Shown in pieces: positions 1 through 9,724 of a stretch of DNA of 64,000 nucleotides. Below the pieces are notes generated by a model, which was given only the letters and a program-made list of their open reading frames with translations, was not told the DNA's origin and ran no database searches. The DNA is from Bacillus pumilus (GTDB taxonomy: Bacteria; Bacillota; Bacilli; Bacillales; Bacillaceae). The position numbers were made by a program, and so were the translations under genes. Position 1 is the first letter of the stretch. Each line of letters starts with the position of its first letter. Location: NCBI GenBank assembly GCA_001938995.1, contig MKZN01000007.1, positions 1-64,000 of the forward strand. Reading direction: 5' to 3'.

Positions 1-216
1 ATGTCCCGCAAAGGGACGCCCGCTGATAATGCCTCCATCGAATCGTTTCATTCCTCACTAAAGTCTGAAACGTTCTATCTTAACAGTATTGATCGAACCA
101 CGACCACCATCGTAGAACGCACTGTCAAAGAATACATTCATTATTATAACAACATTCGTATTCAAACGAAACTAAACAACCAATCACCGATAAACTATCG
201 GCAATTGGCTGTATAA
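1..216 (+). CDS. IS3-family transposase OrfB, C-terminal fragment (cut by window edge)
   Basis: DDE transposase of the IS3 family (rve-type integrase core), the enzyme that cuts and joins the element's ends. Only the last ~71 residues are visible. The segment DNASIESFHSSLKSE carries the final catalytic glutamate of the DD(35)E triad in the usual family context, and YIHYYNNIRIQTKLN followed by SPINYR is the typical IS3 C-terminal tail. The methionine at position 1 is probably internal, because the catalytic Asp residues must lie upstream. Whether the full copy is intact cannot be judged from here. Confidence 0.88.
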   Translation: MSRKGTPADNASIESFHSSLKSETFYLNSIDRTTTTIVERTVKEYIHYYNNIRIQTKLNNQSPINYRQLAV

Positions 217-257
217 AGGTGTTTTGATCCCTGTCTCAAAAACGGGGGTCAGTCCCA
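1..257 (+). mobile_element. IS3-family insertion sequence, right end only
   Basis: This is the 3' end of an IS3-type element: the tail of the transposase plus a terminal inverted repeat. The repeat around 231-257 contains CGGGGGTCAGTCCCA, whose reverse complement starts TGGGACTGACCCC, the TG...CA type of end used by IS3 relatives. The left end lies outside the window. The bases after the element (GAGGCGC followed by eight T at 262-276) look like the right arm of an intrinsic terminator, so the element probably landed inside the terminator of the gene upstream of dacB. The exact right boundary at 257 is inferred from the repeat. Confidence 0.85.
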
Positions 258-286
258 GATAGAGGCGCTTTTTTTTATGTGCGAAG

Positions 287-317
287 GCATCATAACTTTT
301 TCTGCGGTGCATACACT
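287..317 (+). promoter_or_regulatory. Candidate SigE promoter of the dacB-spmA-spmB operon
   Basis: A -10 like CATACACT at 310-317 closely matches the SigE -10 (CATACAnT), with TCATAAC at 290-296 as a possible -35 about 13 bases upstream. The B. subtilis dacB operon is known to be mother-cell SigE dependent, which agrees. The assignment is by motif only. Confidence 0.55.
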
Positions 318-341
318 TGTACAAAACGGACAAGGACGTGA

Positions 342-1499
342 ATGAATATGCCCTATTTAAAAATTGGAACAGCAGTCCTTCTTCTATTTACACTCTTACT
401 GCCATTTCCCTCACAAGCTCAAGCAGGCAAGGCATTATCGGTGAGTGCTAGAAGCGCCATTTTAATAGATGGACAGTCTGGCAGGGTTCTATTTGGGAAG
501 GACGAGCATGAAAAAAGGAGAATCGCCAGCATTACAAAAATCATGACCGCTGTATTAGCGATAGAGTCGGGGAAAATGAAGGACACTGTTAAGATATCAA
601 AACGTGCGATTCAAGCTGAAGGCTCATCGATTTATTTAAAGGAAGGGCAGAAGGTGAGTTTAGAAGACCTGACATATGGGCTTATGCTACGTTCTGGAAA
701 TGACGCAGCTGTTGCGATTGCAGAACATGTTGGCGGCAGCTTAGAGGGATTTATTTTTATGATGAACCAAAAGGCATCTGAATTAGGAATGGAGCAAACC
801 AATTTCCAAAATCCACATGGATTAGATGATCATAAAAACCATTATTCAACGGCACGTGACATGGCGATTTTGACGAAATATGCCATGGAACATGAACAAT
901 ATCAAAAAATTGCGGGCACCGCATTTTATAAAGCGAAGACAATCGAAGGATATTGGAAAAATAAAAACAAACTGCTAACTGGTTTATATCGATATTCTAC
1001 AGGAGGAAAGACGGGGTATACAAAGCTTGCAAAACGGACGCTCGTCTCCACAGCCGCAAAAGGCGATGCCTCTTTAATTGCTGTGACGATCAATGCCCCA
1101 GATGACTGGAATGATCATATTTCGATGTTTGAATATGCTTTTACCCACTATAAAACGTATGTGCTGGCCGAAAAGGGAAGGCTTGCCTCGTTAAAAGGAA
1201 CATTTTACGAAAAAAAAGCGTTTATTAAGCGTGATGTGGACTACTTTCTAAACAAAGAAGAAAAAAAACTAGTGAAAATTGAAACGGAAATGCTCACACC
1301 TAAAAAGAAATGGAAGAAAAATACTGAAGCTATTCCTGATGTGGTCGGCAAGATGACGTTTTTATTAGATGATCGGGTCATCGAAGAAGTACCTGTTTTT
1401 TATGAAAATAAGCGTAACCAAATGCCTCAAAAAGGATTTCGGGAGATGTTTAAATCGGTCTTTCAGTCATCGATAGGCGGCTCTTCATGGTCAATCTAA
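342..1499 (+). CDS. dacB: D-alanyl-D-alanine carboxypeptidase DacB (PBP5*), spore cortex
   Basis: Penicillin-binding DD-carboxypeptidase that trims pentapeptides and so controls cross-linking of the spore cortex in the mother cell. It has a signal peptide (residues ~1-28, hydrophobic core [13 protein letters not shown]-type cleavage site) and the three active-site motifs SITK (63-66), SGN (118-120) and KTG (223-225). Its 385 residues match the usual family length. It is the first gene of a sporulation operon and overlaps spmA by 13 bases. The start is preceded by AAGGACG. All catalytic motifs are intact, so it is expected to be active. Confidence 0.95.
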   Translation: MNMPYLKIGTAVLLLFTLLLPFPSQAQAGKALSVSARSAILIDGQSGRVLFGKDEHEKRRIASITKIMTAVLAIESGKMKDTVKISKRAIQAEGSSIYLKEGQKVSLEDLTYGLMLRSGNDAAVAIAEHVGGSLEGFIFMMNQKASELGMEQTNFQNPHGLDDHKNHYSTARDMAILTKYAMEHEQYQKIAGTAFYKAKTIEGYWKNKNKLLTGLYRYSTGGKTGYTKLAKRTLVSTAAKGDASLIAVTINAPDDWNDHISMFEYAFTHYKTYVLAEKGRLASLKGTFYEKKAFIKRDVDYFLNKEEKKLVKIETEMLTPKKKWKKNTEAIPDVVGKMTFLLDDRVIEEVPVFYENKRNQMPQKGFREMFKSVFQSSIGGSSWSI

Positions 1500-2074
1500 T
1501 TTGGGTGTTCCTCACTGTCATCGGCCTTGTATATGCCATGTTCAACGGAACGATGCAGGAAGTGAATGAAGCCGTGTTTAAGGGGTCTAAAGAAGCGGTC
1601 ACAATTTCGATCGGTTTGATCAGTGTGCTTGTTTTTTGGCTAGGGCTGATGAAAATCGCGGAGGAGGCAGGACTGTTAAATTTTTTTAGTAAATTGTGTC
1701 GTCCGTTTATTTCAAAGCTGTTTCCAGATATACCTCCTAACCATCCAGCCATGGGCTATATCTTGTCTAATCTCATGGCGAATTTCTTTGGACTTGGGAA
1801 TGCGGCGACACCGCTCGGGATTAAGGCGATGGAGCAGATGAAGACATTAAACGGAGGAAAAAATGAGGCGAGTCGTTCCATGATTACCTTCTTAGCTGTC
1901 AACACTTCGTCGATCACACTTGTGCCGACAACGGTCATTGCAATTAGAATGACATATGGGGCAAGTTCACCGACAGATATTGTCGGACCAACGATTTTGG
2001 CGACACTCATTTCAGGTATCGGTGCGATCCTCATTGATCGCTATTTCCACTATCGTAGAAGCAGGCGGGGGTGA
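1487..2074 (+). CDS. spmA: Spore maturation protein A
   Basis: Integral membrane protein with nucleoside-recognition (Gate) domain, 195 residues, several hydrophobic segments from the N-terminus onward. In B. subtilis SpmA and SpmB act together in spore core dehydration and heat resistance; the molecular activity is not established. The ATG lies inside the 3' end of dacB, implying translational coupling, and the next gene spmB starts 4 bases after its stop. The pair SpmA/SpmB are distant paralogues of the same domain. Confidence 0.93.
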   Translation: MVNLIWVFLTVIGLVYAMFNGTMQEVNEAVFKGSKEAVTISIGLISVLVFWLGLMKIAEEAGLLNFFSKLCRPFISKLFPDIPPNHPAMGYILSNLMANFFGLGNAATPLGIKAMEQMKTLNGGKNEASRSMITFLAVNTSSITLVPTTVIAIRMTYGASSPTDIVGPTILATLISGIGAILIDRYFHYRRSRRG

Positions 2075-2078
2075 TGAT

Positions 2079-2615
2079 GTGGCATTTGTTAGCTGGCTGT
2101 CTCTTGCATTGATACCACTGATCATCGCAGGAATTCTGATTGCAGGGACAATCAAAAAGGTTCCGACGTATGAAACATTTGTTGAAGGCGGGAAAGAGGG
2201 CATTCAGATTGCATTTTCGATCATTCCATATTTAGTCGGCATGCTTGTGGCAATTACCATATTTCGTGCTTCAGGTGCACTCGATTTTGTGATGGGACTG
2301 TTAAAGCCTGTGTTTACAGCGGTTGGATTTCCGACAGAGGTTGTCCCGCTTGCATTTATTCGGCCCATTTCAGGAACTGCTGCACTTGGGATGACGTCAG
2401 ATCTGATTGCGACATATGGACCCGATTCTTTTATAGGGCAGCTTGCAGCAGTCATGCAAGGATCAACAGACACAACCCTCTACATTTTAACAGTGTATTT
2501 TGGAGCAGTCGGTATTAAAAAAATGGGGGATGCACTGAAGGTAGGTCTATTAGCGGACCTCATTGGGATCATCGCTTCAGTGATCATCGTCAGTTTATTA
2601 TTTAGTGGCGCCTGA
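2079..2615 (+). CDS. spmB: Spore maturation protein B (GTG start)
   Basis: Second Gate-domain membrane protein of the pair, needed with SpmA for spore core dehydration. The frame is open far upstream (from 1956), but that part overlaps spmA. The GTG at 2079 follows a good ribosome binding site (GCGGGGGTGAT) and gives 178 residues beginning MAFVSWLSLALIPL, the family length. It ends in a hydrophobic segment. It is the last gene of the dacB operon and is followed by a terminator-like hairpin. Confidence 0.92.
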   Translation: MAFVSWLSLALIPLIIAGILIAGTIKKVPTYETFVEGGKEGIQIAFSIIPYLVGMLVAITIFRASGALDFVMGLLKPVFTAVGFPTEVVPLAFIRPISGTAALGMTSDLIATYGPDSFIGQLAAVMQGSTDTTLYILTVYFGAVGIKKMGDALKVGLLADLIGIIASVIIVSLLFSGA

Positions 2616-2631
2616 TCAGGTGCTTTTTTTG
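2605..2631 (+). terminator. Terminator-like hairpin after spmB
   Basis: A GC-rich palindrome around GCGCCTGATCAGGTGC is followed directly by seven T. The loop is very small if fully paired, so its strength is uncertain, but its position at the operon end fits. Confidence 0.5.
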
Positions 2632-2690
2632 TGTTTCATGCATAGAAAGCATCTTTTTAACCGATGAATTGCTTATTTTTTCACGAGTGC

Positions 2691-2719
2691 TTGTTTGTTT
2701 TAAGTCAAGCAAGTAAGAT
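2691..2719 (+). promoter_or_regulatory. SigA-type promoter of rluB
   Basis: TTGTTT at 2691-2696 and TAAGAT at 2714-2719 are separated by 17 bases, about 20 bases upstream of the rluB start. Confidence 0.5.
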
Positions 2720-2740
2720 AGTACATGAGGTGAAAGACAA

Positions 2741-3475
2741 ATGGAACGTTTACAGAAAGTAATTGCACATGCCGGCGTCGCATCTAGACGAAAGGCTGAA
2801 GAATTAATTAAAGAAGGACGAGTGACCGTTAACGGCCAAAAAGTGACTGAGCTTGGTGTAAAAGTAGGCTCTTCAGATAAAATTGAAGTCAACGGAATAA
2901 AGCTGGAACGAGAAGAACCAGTTTATTTTATGCTTTATAAACCACGTGGTGTGATTTCAGCTGCCGAGGATGATAAAGGACGTAAAGTGGTGACAGACTT
3001 CTTTGACGATGTTCCGCAAAGACTCTATCCGATCGGTCGTTTAGACTATGATACGAGTGGTTTAATTCTGATTACAAATGATGGGGAATTTGCACATAAG
3101 CTCATGCATCCGAAATATGAAATTGATAAAACATATGCAGCGAAGCTAAAAGGGATTCCTTCAAAAGAATTGCTGAGAAAACTGGAAAGAGGCATCCTGT
3201 TAGACCATAAAAAAACAGCACCAGCTCGTGCCAAAATTCTTTCCATTGATAAACGAAAGCAAACATGTATTGTCCAATTAACCATTCATGAAGGCAGAAA
3301 CAGACAGGTAAGGCGTATGTTTGAAGCCATTGGACATGATGTTTTAAAACTCAAACGAGAGCAATACGCATTTCTCCATATTGAAGGAATGAGACCAGGA
3401 GATCGCAGAGAATTGTCGCCGCATGAAGTGAAACGCCTAAGAGCAATTGCCGAACACGGAAAAAGCGCATTCTAA
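2741..3475 (+). CDS. rluB: 23S rRNA pseudouridine synthase RluB
   Basis: Converts a uridine in domain V of 23S rRNA (position 2605 in E. coli numbering) to pseudouridine. An N-terminal S4 RNA-binding domain (residues ~1-60, AGVASRRKAEELI) is followed by an RsuA/RluB-type catalytic domain with the signature GRLDYDTSGL, in which Asp102 is the catalytic residue. The 244 residues match the family. A strong GAGGTGAAAG site precedes the ATG. In B. subtilis it is ypuL/rluB, directly upstream of resA as here. Confidence 0.93.
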   Translation: MERLQKVIAHAGVASRRKAEELIKEGRVTVNGQKVTELGVKVGSSDKIEVNGIKLEREEPVYFMLYKPRGVISAAEDDKGRKVVTDFFDDVPQRLYPIGRLDYDTSGLILITNDGEFAHKLMHPKYEIDKTYAAKLKGIPSKELLRKLERGILLDHKKTAPARAKILSIDKRKQTCIVQLTIHEGRNRQVRRMFEAIGHDVLKLKREQYAFLHIEGMRPGDRRELSPHEVKRLRAIAEHGKSAF

Positions 3476-3522
3476 TTTTCACATAAACTTCAAAAAGTGA
3501 AGAAGCATCGAAAGAAGGAGAA

Positions 3523-3531
3523 TGCTATAAT
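3523..3531 (+). promoter_or_regulatory. Extended -10 promoter of the res operon
   Basis: TGCTATAAT at 3523-3531 is a perfect extended -10 (TGn plus TATAAT), 33 bases upstream of resA. No good -35 is visible, which is common for extended -10 promoters and for activator-dependent promoters; in B. subtilis the resA promoter is activated by ResD. Confidence 0.6.
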
Positions 3532-3564
3532 TTACCTGACTGTCTATGGGAAGGGGTACTTCAA

Positions 3565-4095
3565 ATGAAGAAAAGACGATTTTTCATTCGGACGGGCATT
3601 CTCCTCGTGATGCTTGCTGCACTATGTTATACGATGTATAACTCAGTATTTGCCAAACAGGATCGAGTGAAAGAAGGCTCCATTGCACCTAATTTTGTCC
3701 TGCAATCAGTGGATGGAGAGCGGATTGAATTAAAGGACTTAAAAGGCAAAGGGGTCTTTCTCAATTTTTGGGGTACTTGGTGCGGACCGTGTAAACAAGA
3801 GTTTCCTTATATGTCGAATCAATATAAAGTCTTCAAGGATCGCGGAGTGGAAATTGTAGCAGTGAATGTTGGGGAATCAAATATTGCAGTTCAGAATTTT
3901 ATGGATGCTTATGGGGTGAATTTTCCTGTTGCCATGGACAAAGATCGTCAAGTAACAGAGGCATATGATATTACACCACTGCCGACCACATTTTTAATTA
4001 ATCCTGAAGGCAAAGTAATCAAAGTCATAAAGGGAACCATGACAGAACGTAACGTCTATGAATATATGAATTTGATTAAACCAAAGGGGTCATAG
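3565..4095 (+). CDS. resA: Thiol-disulfide oxidoreductase ResA, cytochrome c maturation
   Basis: Membrane-anchored extracytoplasmic thioredoxin-like protein that reduces the CxxCH cysteines of apocytochrome c so that haem can be attached. It has an N-terminal membrane anchor (~residues 9-29) and a thioredoxin fold with active site WCGPCKQEF (Cys73, Cys76). The B. subtilis enzyme has CEPC; here the middle residue is Gly, giving a thioredoxin-like CGPC. The glutamate a few residues later (Glu79), important for ResA specificity, is kept. It is first in the res operon, one base before resB. Confidence 0.94.
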   Translation: MKKRRFFIRTGILLVMLAALCYTMYNSVFAKQDRVKEGSIAPNFVLQSVDGERIELKDLKGKGVFLNFWGTWCGPCKQEFPYMSNQYKVFKDRGVEIVAVNVGESNIAVQNFMDAYGVNFPVAMDKDRQVTEAYDITPLPTTFLINPEGKVIKVIKGTMTERNVYEYMNLIKPKGS

Positions 4096-4096
4096 A

Positions 4097-5776
4097 ATGA
4101 AAGAGGTAAAGTGCGAGTGTGGACATATTAATCCAATCGGTACTGTTCTATGTGAGTCATGCGGAAATCCACTTGCGACAAATGAGAAGAACTCTTCAAA
4201 GCTCTTAGATATGAGATATGACGGCAGTGCGAGGCGCTCACAAACGTACAACAAAACGATCGTTGATAAAGTTTGGAACTTTTTTTCTTCCGTTAAAGTT
4301 GGGGTTTGGCTGATTGTCATCACACTATTCGCTTCGTCGCTTGGAACGATTTTCCCGCAGGAGCGATTTATCCCCCCAGGCGCAACAGCTTCCACCTATT
4401 ATGAAGAGCAATATGGATCGTTTGGCAAACTTTATTACATACTTGGATTCCATGATCTTTATAGTTCTTGGTGGTTTTTAGCGCTTGTGGCATCAATCGG
4501 AATTTCCCTTGTGATTTGCAGCCTTGATCGTGTGATTCCGCTTTATCGAGCACTCAAAAATCAAGGTGTTGTGAAAAAAGAAGGTTTTATGAGAAGGCAG
4601 CGTCTTTTCAGTGAATCAGAGCAAACAATCGATCAGCATACATATGAAGACATCGTTAGAGCGATGAAACAAAAACGTTACCGCGTGCGTGAAGAAGATG
4701 GTCACATTTTAGCTGAAAAAGGTCGTTTTTCACGTTGGGGACCATACGTCAATCACATCGGATTAATTATTTTTCTCATAGGATCCATGCTACGATTTGT
4801 TCCAGGAATGTATGTGGATGAAACACTTTGGGTCAGGGAAGGTGAAACAGCACCGATTCCAGGCACAAATGGCGAATATTTTTTGAAAAACAATCAATTT
4901 TCAATTGACCGATATGAATCCGAAAATGAAAAAGAAGTGTTTGAAAATGCCATTGAAAAAGCTGGCGATGGCGAAGTTGTCAAAAGTTATAAAACCGATG
5001 CCATTTTATACAAACGTGAAGGTGAAGTCGTTTTTGGTGAAAAACCAAAACTCAAACAGGTAACAGAACACGATATTAAAGTGAACGAACCACTCAAGTT
5101 TGACAATTTCTCACTGTATCAAGTGGATTTTAAGCAAAATGAACTCGATCAAATGATCTTTCAGCTGATTCGAAAAGATACCGAAAAATCATTCGGAACA
5201 GTGAAGATCAATCTGTTGGAGCCTCAGTCAGAATATGATCTTGGTAGCGGTTACAAGGTCAGGGTTGTCAGTTATTTACCTGATTTTTACTTTGGTGAAG
5301 ACGGAACACCTAGTACAAAGACAAGGAATCCGAATAATCCTGCTTTTGTGTTTGAGATGATATCTCCTGAAAAACCAAAAGGTGAAAAAAGCTTTGTGGC
5401 GATTCAAGAGACAGTTGAAGGCTCTGATAACAATATGTATAAAATGAAATTTGATCGTGTGGAAACAAAGAATGTGACAGGATTGACCGTTCGAAAAGAT
5501 TTAACACTCGGGATATTAATCGTTGGCGGACTCATTTTCATGATTGGTGTCGTACAGGGGATGTACTGGCAGCATAGGAGAATTTGGCTCTCAGCAAAGG
5601 ATGGCAAAGTATTTGTAGCAGGACACACAAACAAAAACTGGTTCGGCTTAAAGTCCGATCTCAACGTGTTACTAAGTGGCAGTGGCATCAAACAGCCACT
5701 TGATCAAAAAGAACTGCCTGATACATCAAGTATCAGCAAAAGCAAGGGGGAAGGATTAGATGGCGGCAGTCAGTGA
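4097..5776 (+). CDS. resB: Cytochrome c biogenesis protein ResB (Ccs1)
   Basis: Membrane subunit of the system II haem-handling and ligation complex. It begins with a zinc-ribbon-like segment with cysteines at positions 6, 8, 19 and 22, followed by transmembrane segments near 65-85, 128-150 and 216-235, a large extracytoplasmic domain, and a last membrane segment near 470-490. The 559 residues are slightly longer than the B. subtilis protein (~542). It overlaps resC by 17 bases, so the two are coupled. ResB and ResC together deliver haem to ResA-reduced apocytochrome such as QcrC in this window. Confidence 0.93.
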   Translation: MKEVKCECGHINPIGTVLCESCGNPLATNEKNSSKLLDMRYDGSARRSQTYNKTIVDKVWNFFSSVKVGVWLIVITLFASSLGTIFPQERFIPPGATASTYYEEQYGSFGKLYYILGFHDLYSSWWFLALVASIGISLVICSLDRVIPLYRALKNQGVVKKEGFMRRQRLFSESEQTIDQHTYEDIVRAMKQKRYRVREEDGHILAEKGRFSRWGPYVNHIGLIIFLIGSMLRFVPGMYVDETLWVREGETAPIPGTNGEYFLKNNQFSIDRYESENEKEVFENAIEKAGDGEVVKSYKTDAILYKREGEVVFGEKPKLKQVTEHDIKVNEPLKFDNFSLYQVDFKQNELDQMIFQLIRKDTEKSFGTVKINLLEPQSEYDLGSGYKVRVVSYLPDFYFGEDGTPSTKTRNPNNPAFVFEMISPEKPKGEKSFVAIQETVEGSDNNMYKMKFDRVETKNVTGLTVRKDLTLGILIVGGLIFMIGVVQGMYWQHRRIWLSAKDGKVFVAGHTNKNWFGLKSDLNVLLSGSGIKQPLDQKELPDTSSISKSKGEGLDGGSQ

Positions 5777-6938
5777 GAATCTGTTATTTGCAGCTTTTCT
5801 ATTTTATTTAGCGGCAGTTCCTTTTTTTGGAGGAGCCATAAAAGGAAAAAAGAAAGAGGATGGACCCCGTAAGAATAAGGCAGCACTCATCGGAATTACG
5901 CTCACCATCATCGGTTTTTTGAGCCAATTAGGTTATTTCATATCAAGATGGATTGCGTCTGGTCATGCACCAGTCAGTAATTTATTTGAATTCACAACAG
6001 CCTTTGGCATGATGCTTGTGCTTGCATTTATTATTTTATATTTTGTTTATCATGTGTCAGTTCTCGGATTATTCACGTTGCCGATTGCACTATTGATTAT
6101 TGCATATGCAAGTATGTTTCCATCAGATATTTCACCGCTAATACCTTCACTCCAAAGTAATTGGCTGTACATTCACGTGACGACAGCTGCACTTGGGCAA
6201 GCTATATTAGCGATTAGTTTTGTCGCAGGTGTCATCTTTCTGTTGAAACATGTCGATCAAATAAAACCGGGGAAGAAGACGTTTGGCCTTGAGCTCGTCA
6301 TGTTTATGATTGTGGTCACCCTGTCATTTATAGCAGTGACTTCTGTCTTTAGAATGACAGGGTATGAAGCGAAGTTTAATTGGGTAGATAAAAATAAAGA
6401 AGAAAGTGTCATGGTCTATGAAATGCCTGCGCTTGTCGGTCCGCATAAAGGAGAGCTCGTTTCAGCAGATCGATTAGAGCCTTTCGTTGATTTACCACCC
6501 GTTTTTTCTGGTAGAAAGGTCAATACAGTTTTATGGTCATTTGGTATTGGGCTCTTGGTTTACGGCCTTCTTAGACTGATCATTCGAAAACGAATAAGTG
6601 CTCTCCTTCAGCCGCTCGTCAGGCAAGTTAATCTCGATTTAGTAGACGAAATTGGCTATCGGGCAGTTTCCATTGGCTTCCCAGTGTTTGCGTTAGGCGG
6701 ACTCATTTTTGCGATGATTTGGGCACAAATTGCATGGACGAGATTTTGGGGCTGGGATCCGAAGGAAGTATGGGCATTGATTACGTTTCTTTTTTACGCT
6801 GCTTATCTTCATCTTCGCTTATCAAGAGGGTGGCATGGTGAAAAGTCAGCATGGCTTGCGGTGATCGGATTTGCCATTATTATGTTTAATCTTATCTTTG
6901 TTAATCTTGTGATTGCGGGGCTACATTCCTACGCTTAA
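5760..6938 (+). CDS. resC: Cytochrome c biogenesis protein ResC (CcsA)
   Basis: Polytopic membrane protein of the haem-handling superfamily, partner of ResB in haem export and attachment. The 392 residues contain about eight hydrophobic segments and the tryptophan-rich WWD-type motif [15 protein letters not shown] near residues 325-340, the haem-binding signature of CcsA proteins, plus histidines in adjacent membrane segments. The ATG sits inside the end of resB. The gene order resA-resB-resC is the conserved Bacillus arrangement. Confidence 0.94.
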   Translation: MAAVSENLLFAAFLFYLAAVPFFGGAIKGKKKEDGPRKNKAALIGITLTIIGFLSQLGYFISRWIASGHAPVSNLFEFTTAFGMMLVLAFIILYFVYHVSVLGLFTLPIALLIIAYASMFPSDISPLIPSLQSNWLYIHVTTAALGQAILAISFVAGVIFLLKHVDQIKPGKKTFGLELVMFMIVVTLSFIAVTSVFRMTGYEAKFNWVDKNKEESVMVYEMPALVGPHKGELVSADRLEPFVDLPPVFSGRKVNTVLWSFGIGLLVYGLLRLIIRKRISALLQPLVRQVNLDLVDEIGYRAVSIGFPVFALGGLIFAMIWAQIAWTRFWGWDPKEVWALITFLFYAAYLHLRLSRGWHGEKSAWLAVIGFAIIMFNLIFVNLVIAGLHSYA

Positions 6939-6979
6939 TCACTGGCAAAGGCCAATTTTTATGAATCAATTCGGCTTTT

Positions 6980-6988
6980 TGTTAAAAT
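6980..6988 (+). promoter_or_regulatory. Possible internal promoter for resD-resE
   Basis: TGTTAAAAT at 6980-6988 is an extended -10 in the gap between resC and resD. B. subtilis is known to have a separate resDE promoter in this gap. No clear -35 is seen. Confidence 0.45.
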
Positions 6989-7023
6989 GAATGTTACAAC
7001 GGAGAAAGCAGGAGGATTGTCTA

Positions 7024-7746
7024 ATGGAACAAACAACTCAAACGAAAATATTAGTCGTAGATGATGAGGCAAGAATTCGCCGCCTTTTAAGAATGTACTT
7101 AGAACGGGAAAACTATGAAATAGATGAAGCGGAAAATGGAGATGAGGCCATTCAGAAAGGGCTTCAAACGGATTATGACTTGATTTTGCTCGATTTAATG
7201 ATGCCTGGTACAGATGGGATTGAAGTGTGCCATCAAATCCGCGATAAAAAAGCGACTCCAATCATTATGCTGACGGCAAAAGGCGAGGAAGCGAATCGTG
7301 TACAAGGGTTTGAGGCAGGAACCGATGATTACATTGTGAAGCCATTTAGCCCTCGTGAGGTTGTTTTACGTGTGAAGGCTTTACTGAGAAGGTCATCGCA
7401 AACGTCATATCTTAATACTGGGACGACAACGAAAGATATTCTAGTGTTCTCACACCTGTCTATTGATCACGATGCGCATAGAGTCACAGCGGATGGAAAA
7501 GAAGTGAGCTTGACACCTAAGGAATATGAGCTTTTATACTTCTTGGCAAAAACACCAGATAAGGTATATGACAGAGAGAAGTTATTGAAAGAAGTATGGC
7601 AATATGAGTTCTTTGGCGATCTGAGAACAGTTGATACTCATGTCAAAAGGCTTCGCGAAAAACTGAACAAAGTATCACCAGAAGCTGCGAAAAAAATTGT
7701 GACTGTATGGGGTGTTGGGTACAAATTTGAGGTCGGCACTGAATGA
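7024..7746 (+). CDS. resD: Response regulator ResD
   Basis: OmpR-family DNA-binding response regulator controlling aerobic and anaerobic respiration genes. The receiver domain (residues ~8-120) has the acidic pocket VVDDEAR and phosphorylation site Asp57 in [10 protein letters not shown]; the C-terminal winged helix covers ~138-238. The ATG at 7024 gives 240 residues, the B. subtilis length, and follows GGAGGATTGTC; an in-frame upstream ATG at 6991 has no such site. The stop overlaps the resE start by 4 bases. Confidence 0.95.
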   Translation: MEQTTQTKILVVDDEARIRRLLRMYLERENYEIDEAENGDEAIQKGLQTDYDLILLDLMMPGTDGIEVCHQIRDKKATPIIMLTAKGEEANRVQGFEAGTDDYIVKPFSPREVVLRVKALLRRSSQTSYLNTGTTTKDILVFSHLSIDHDAHRVTADGKEVSLTPKEYELLYFLAKTPDKVYDREKLLKEVWQYEFFGDLRTVDTHVKRLREKLNKVSPEAAKKIVTVWGVGYKFEVGTE

Positions 7747-9524
7747 AACTATGGAAAAGTGTCGTGGGGAAGCTATGGTTAACCATTCTTTTCCTCGTCT
7801 TGATTGTTTTATCGATTTTAACCGTGCTTCTTTTAGAGTTCATCGAAAATTATCATGTTGAAGAAGCAAAGTCTGATTTAACACAAATGGCCAATAAAGT
7901 AGCGGTCATTTTAGAGAGACACGAAGATCAATCACTTGCAAGATCGATCACGTCAGAGCTTGCTGATAAATTGACCAGTATTGCGATTTTTGAAGAGGAC
8001 GGTCTAGAATGGTATTCGTCTCAACAGGGCGGGAAGCTTTCCGCGATCACGAAGGAACAAATTGAAGCAGACTCAGACCTCAATCAAGCACTCAAAAAAC
8101 GTAACAGAATTAGCAAACGTGCAGAACCCGATGCTAGTAACAAGGGGGATGAACGAATTGTCGTCGGTGTTCCTTACGAGGCGAGTGGAAAGAAGGGAAT
8201 GGTGTTCCTTTCTCAATCGCTGCTCGCTGTAGAGCAAACAACGAAGCATACGACGCGTTATATCTTTTTGGCAGCCGGAATTGCGATTGTTCTTACTACC
8301 ATCTTTGCTTTTTTCTTGTCGACACGTGTGACGTATCCTCTGCGAAAGATGAGAGAGGGCGCACAGGATTTAGCAAAAGGGAAATTCGATACGAAAATTC
8401 CTATTCTAACGCAAGATGAAATTGGAGAACTAGCTATCGCCTTTAATCAAATGGGCAAACAGCTTAAATTCCATATTACAGCGTTAAACCAAGAGAAAGA
8501 ACATTTGTCCAATATATTGAGCAGTATGGCTGATGGTGTGATCACGATCAATATTGATGGAACCATCCTCATGACAAACCCACCTGCAGAAAGATTTTTG
8601 CAAGCATGGTATTATGAGCAACATATGAACATCAAAGACGGAGATGAATTGCCGCCAGAAGCAAGGGAACTTTTCCATACAGCAGTTAGTACTGAAAAAG
8701 AGCAAATGATCGAGGTCACCTTGCAAGGGCGAACTTGGGTACTTCTCATGACACCGCTGTATAATCAGCAGGATGTCAGGGGGGCTGTTGCGGTTCTTCG
8801 AGATATGACAGAGGAACGTAGGCTTGATAAATTGAGAAAAGACTTCATTGCCAATGTTAGCCATGAACTTCGGACACCAATTGCTATGCTGCAAGGGTAC
8901 AGTGAGGCAATTGTAGATGACATTGCCGGATCAGAAGAAGAAAAGAAAGAAATCGCCCAAATTATTTATGACGAATCCTTGAGAATGGGGCGTCTAGTGA
9001 ATGACCTTCTTGATCTAGCGAGGATGGAAGCGGGTCATATCACGTTGAACCATGAATCAACAGATACGGAAGAGCTAATAGAGAAAATCTATCGCAAGTT
9101 TCTTGGCATTGCGAAGGAGAAACAAATCAATCTCACGTACGATATTCAAGTGGAAGAACCATATTTTGTATTTGACCCAGATAAGATGGAGCAGGTCTTT
9201 ACCAATCTCATTGACAATGCCATGAGGCATACACCAGAGGACGGAGAAGTTCACTTCTCCGTTCAGACGGTGGAAAATGGGCTGAAGATGGAAGTGAAGG
9301 ATTCTGGAAGTGGGATTCCGGAAGAAGATCTACCATTTATTTTTGAACGTTTCTATAAAGCAGATAAAGCAAGAACTAGAGGACGCGCTGGGACCGGGCT
9401 TGGTCTTGCGATTGTCAAGAATATTATAGAAGCGCATCAAGGTTCAATTCATGCCCATAGCAAAGCCGGAACGGGAACCCATTTTACTTTCTATATTCCA
9501 AGAAAAAAGCAGGAACTCGTCTAA
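7743..9524 (+). CDS. resE: Sensor histidine kinase ResE
   Basis: Membrane histidine kinase that phosphorylates ResD in response to oxygen limitation or redox signals. Domain order: membrane segment 1 (~11-33), extracytoplasmic loop, membrane segment 2 (~173-193), HAMP (~195-247), PAS (~253-355), HisKA with the phosphorylated His374 in NVSHELRTP, and HATPase with NLIDNA, DSGSGIP and GTGLGLAIV boxes. 593 residues. Coupled to resD by an ATGA overlap and followed by a clear terminator. Confidence 0.95.
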   Translation: MKLWKSVVGKLWLTILFLVLIVLSILTVLLLEFIENYHVEEAKSDLTQMANKVAVILERHEDQSLARSITSELADKLTSIAIFEEDGLEWYSSQQGGKLSAITKEQIEADSDLNQALKKRNRISKRAEPDASNKGDERIVVGVPYEASGKKGMVFLSQSLLAVEQTTKHTTRYIFLAAGIAIVLTTIFAFFLSTRVTYPLRKMREGAQDLAKGKFDTKIPILTQDEIGELAIAFNQMGKQLKFHITALNQEKEHLSNILSSMADGVITINIDGTILMTNPPAERFLQAWYYEQHMNIKDGDELPPEARELFHTAVSTEKEQMIEVTLQGRTWVLLMTPLYNQQDVRGAVAVLRDMTEERRLDKLRKDFIANVSHELRTPIAMLQGYSEAIVDDIAGSEEEKKEIAQIIYDESLRMGRLVNDLLDLARMEAGHITLNHESTDTEELIEKIYRKFLGIAKEKQINLTYDIQVEEPYFVFDPDKMEQVFTNLIDNAMRHTPEDGEVHFSVQTVENGLKMEVKDSGSGIPEEDLPFIFERFYKADKARTRGRAGTGLGLAIVKNIIEAHQGSIHAHSKAGTGTHFTFYIPRKKQELV

Positions 9525-9552
9525 ACTTGACGAACAATCTTGTTACATGAGA

Positions 9553-9589
9553 AACACTTCTTTTCGAAAGAAAAAGAAGTGTTTTTTTA
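9553..9589 (+). terminator. Intrinsic terminator of the res operon
   Basis: AACACTTCTTTT at 9553-9564 pairs with AAAAGAAGTGTT, followed by a run of T, 28 bases after the resE stop. Confidence 0.88.
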
Positions 9590-9670
9590 TTTTCGTTTTT
9601 TAAGGAGAAGTTAAACAAAAAGCTCTTTCCAAATTGTTTAATTTGTAATATATTTGTCATGAAGTTGTAA

Positions 9671-9697
9671 TGTAACGTTTTGTAAGGGTCACTCGAC
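9671..9697 (+). promoter_or_regulatory. Autoregulatory SigX promoter of sigX
   Basis: TGTAAC at 9671-9676 and CGAC at 9694-9697 are separated by exactly 17 bases. This matches the known SigX promoter consensus (TGTAAC, 17 bases, CGAC) and lies about 30 bases upstream of the sigX start, so SigX should drive its own operon. Confidence 0.85.
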
Positions 9698-9724
9698 AAA
9701 AATAAGTGAACGGAGGGGTTTCCT

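Noticed and set aside
1956-2078. Upstream extension of spmB from an in-frame ATG at 1956
   Set aside because: The extension overlaps spmA by over 100 bases and would add a non-hydrophobic tail; GTG at 2079 has a good ribosome site and gives the family length.
8484-8894. 136-codon open frame antisense to resE
   Set aside because: It opposes the PAS and HisKA region of an intact kinase and has no ribosome site or family resemblance.
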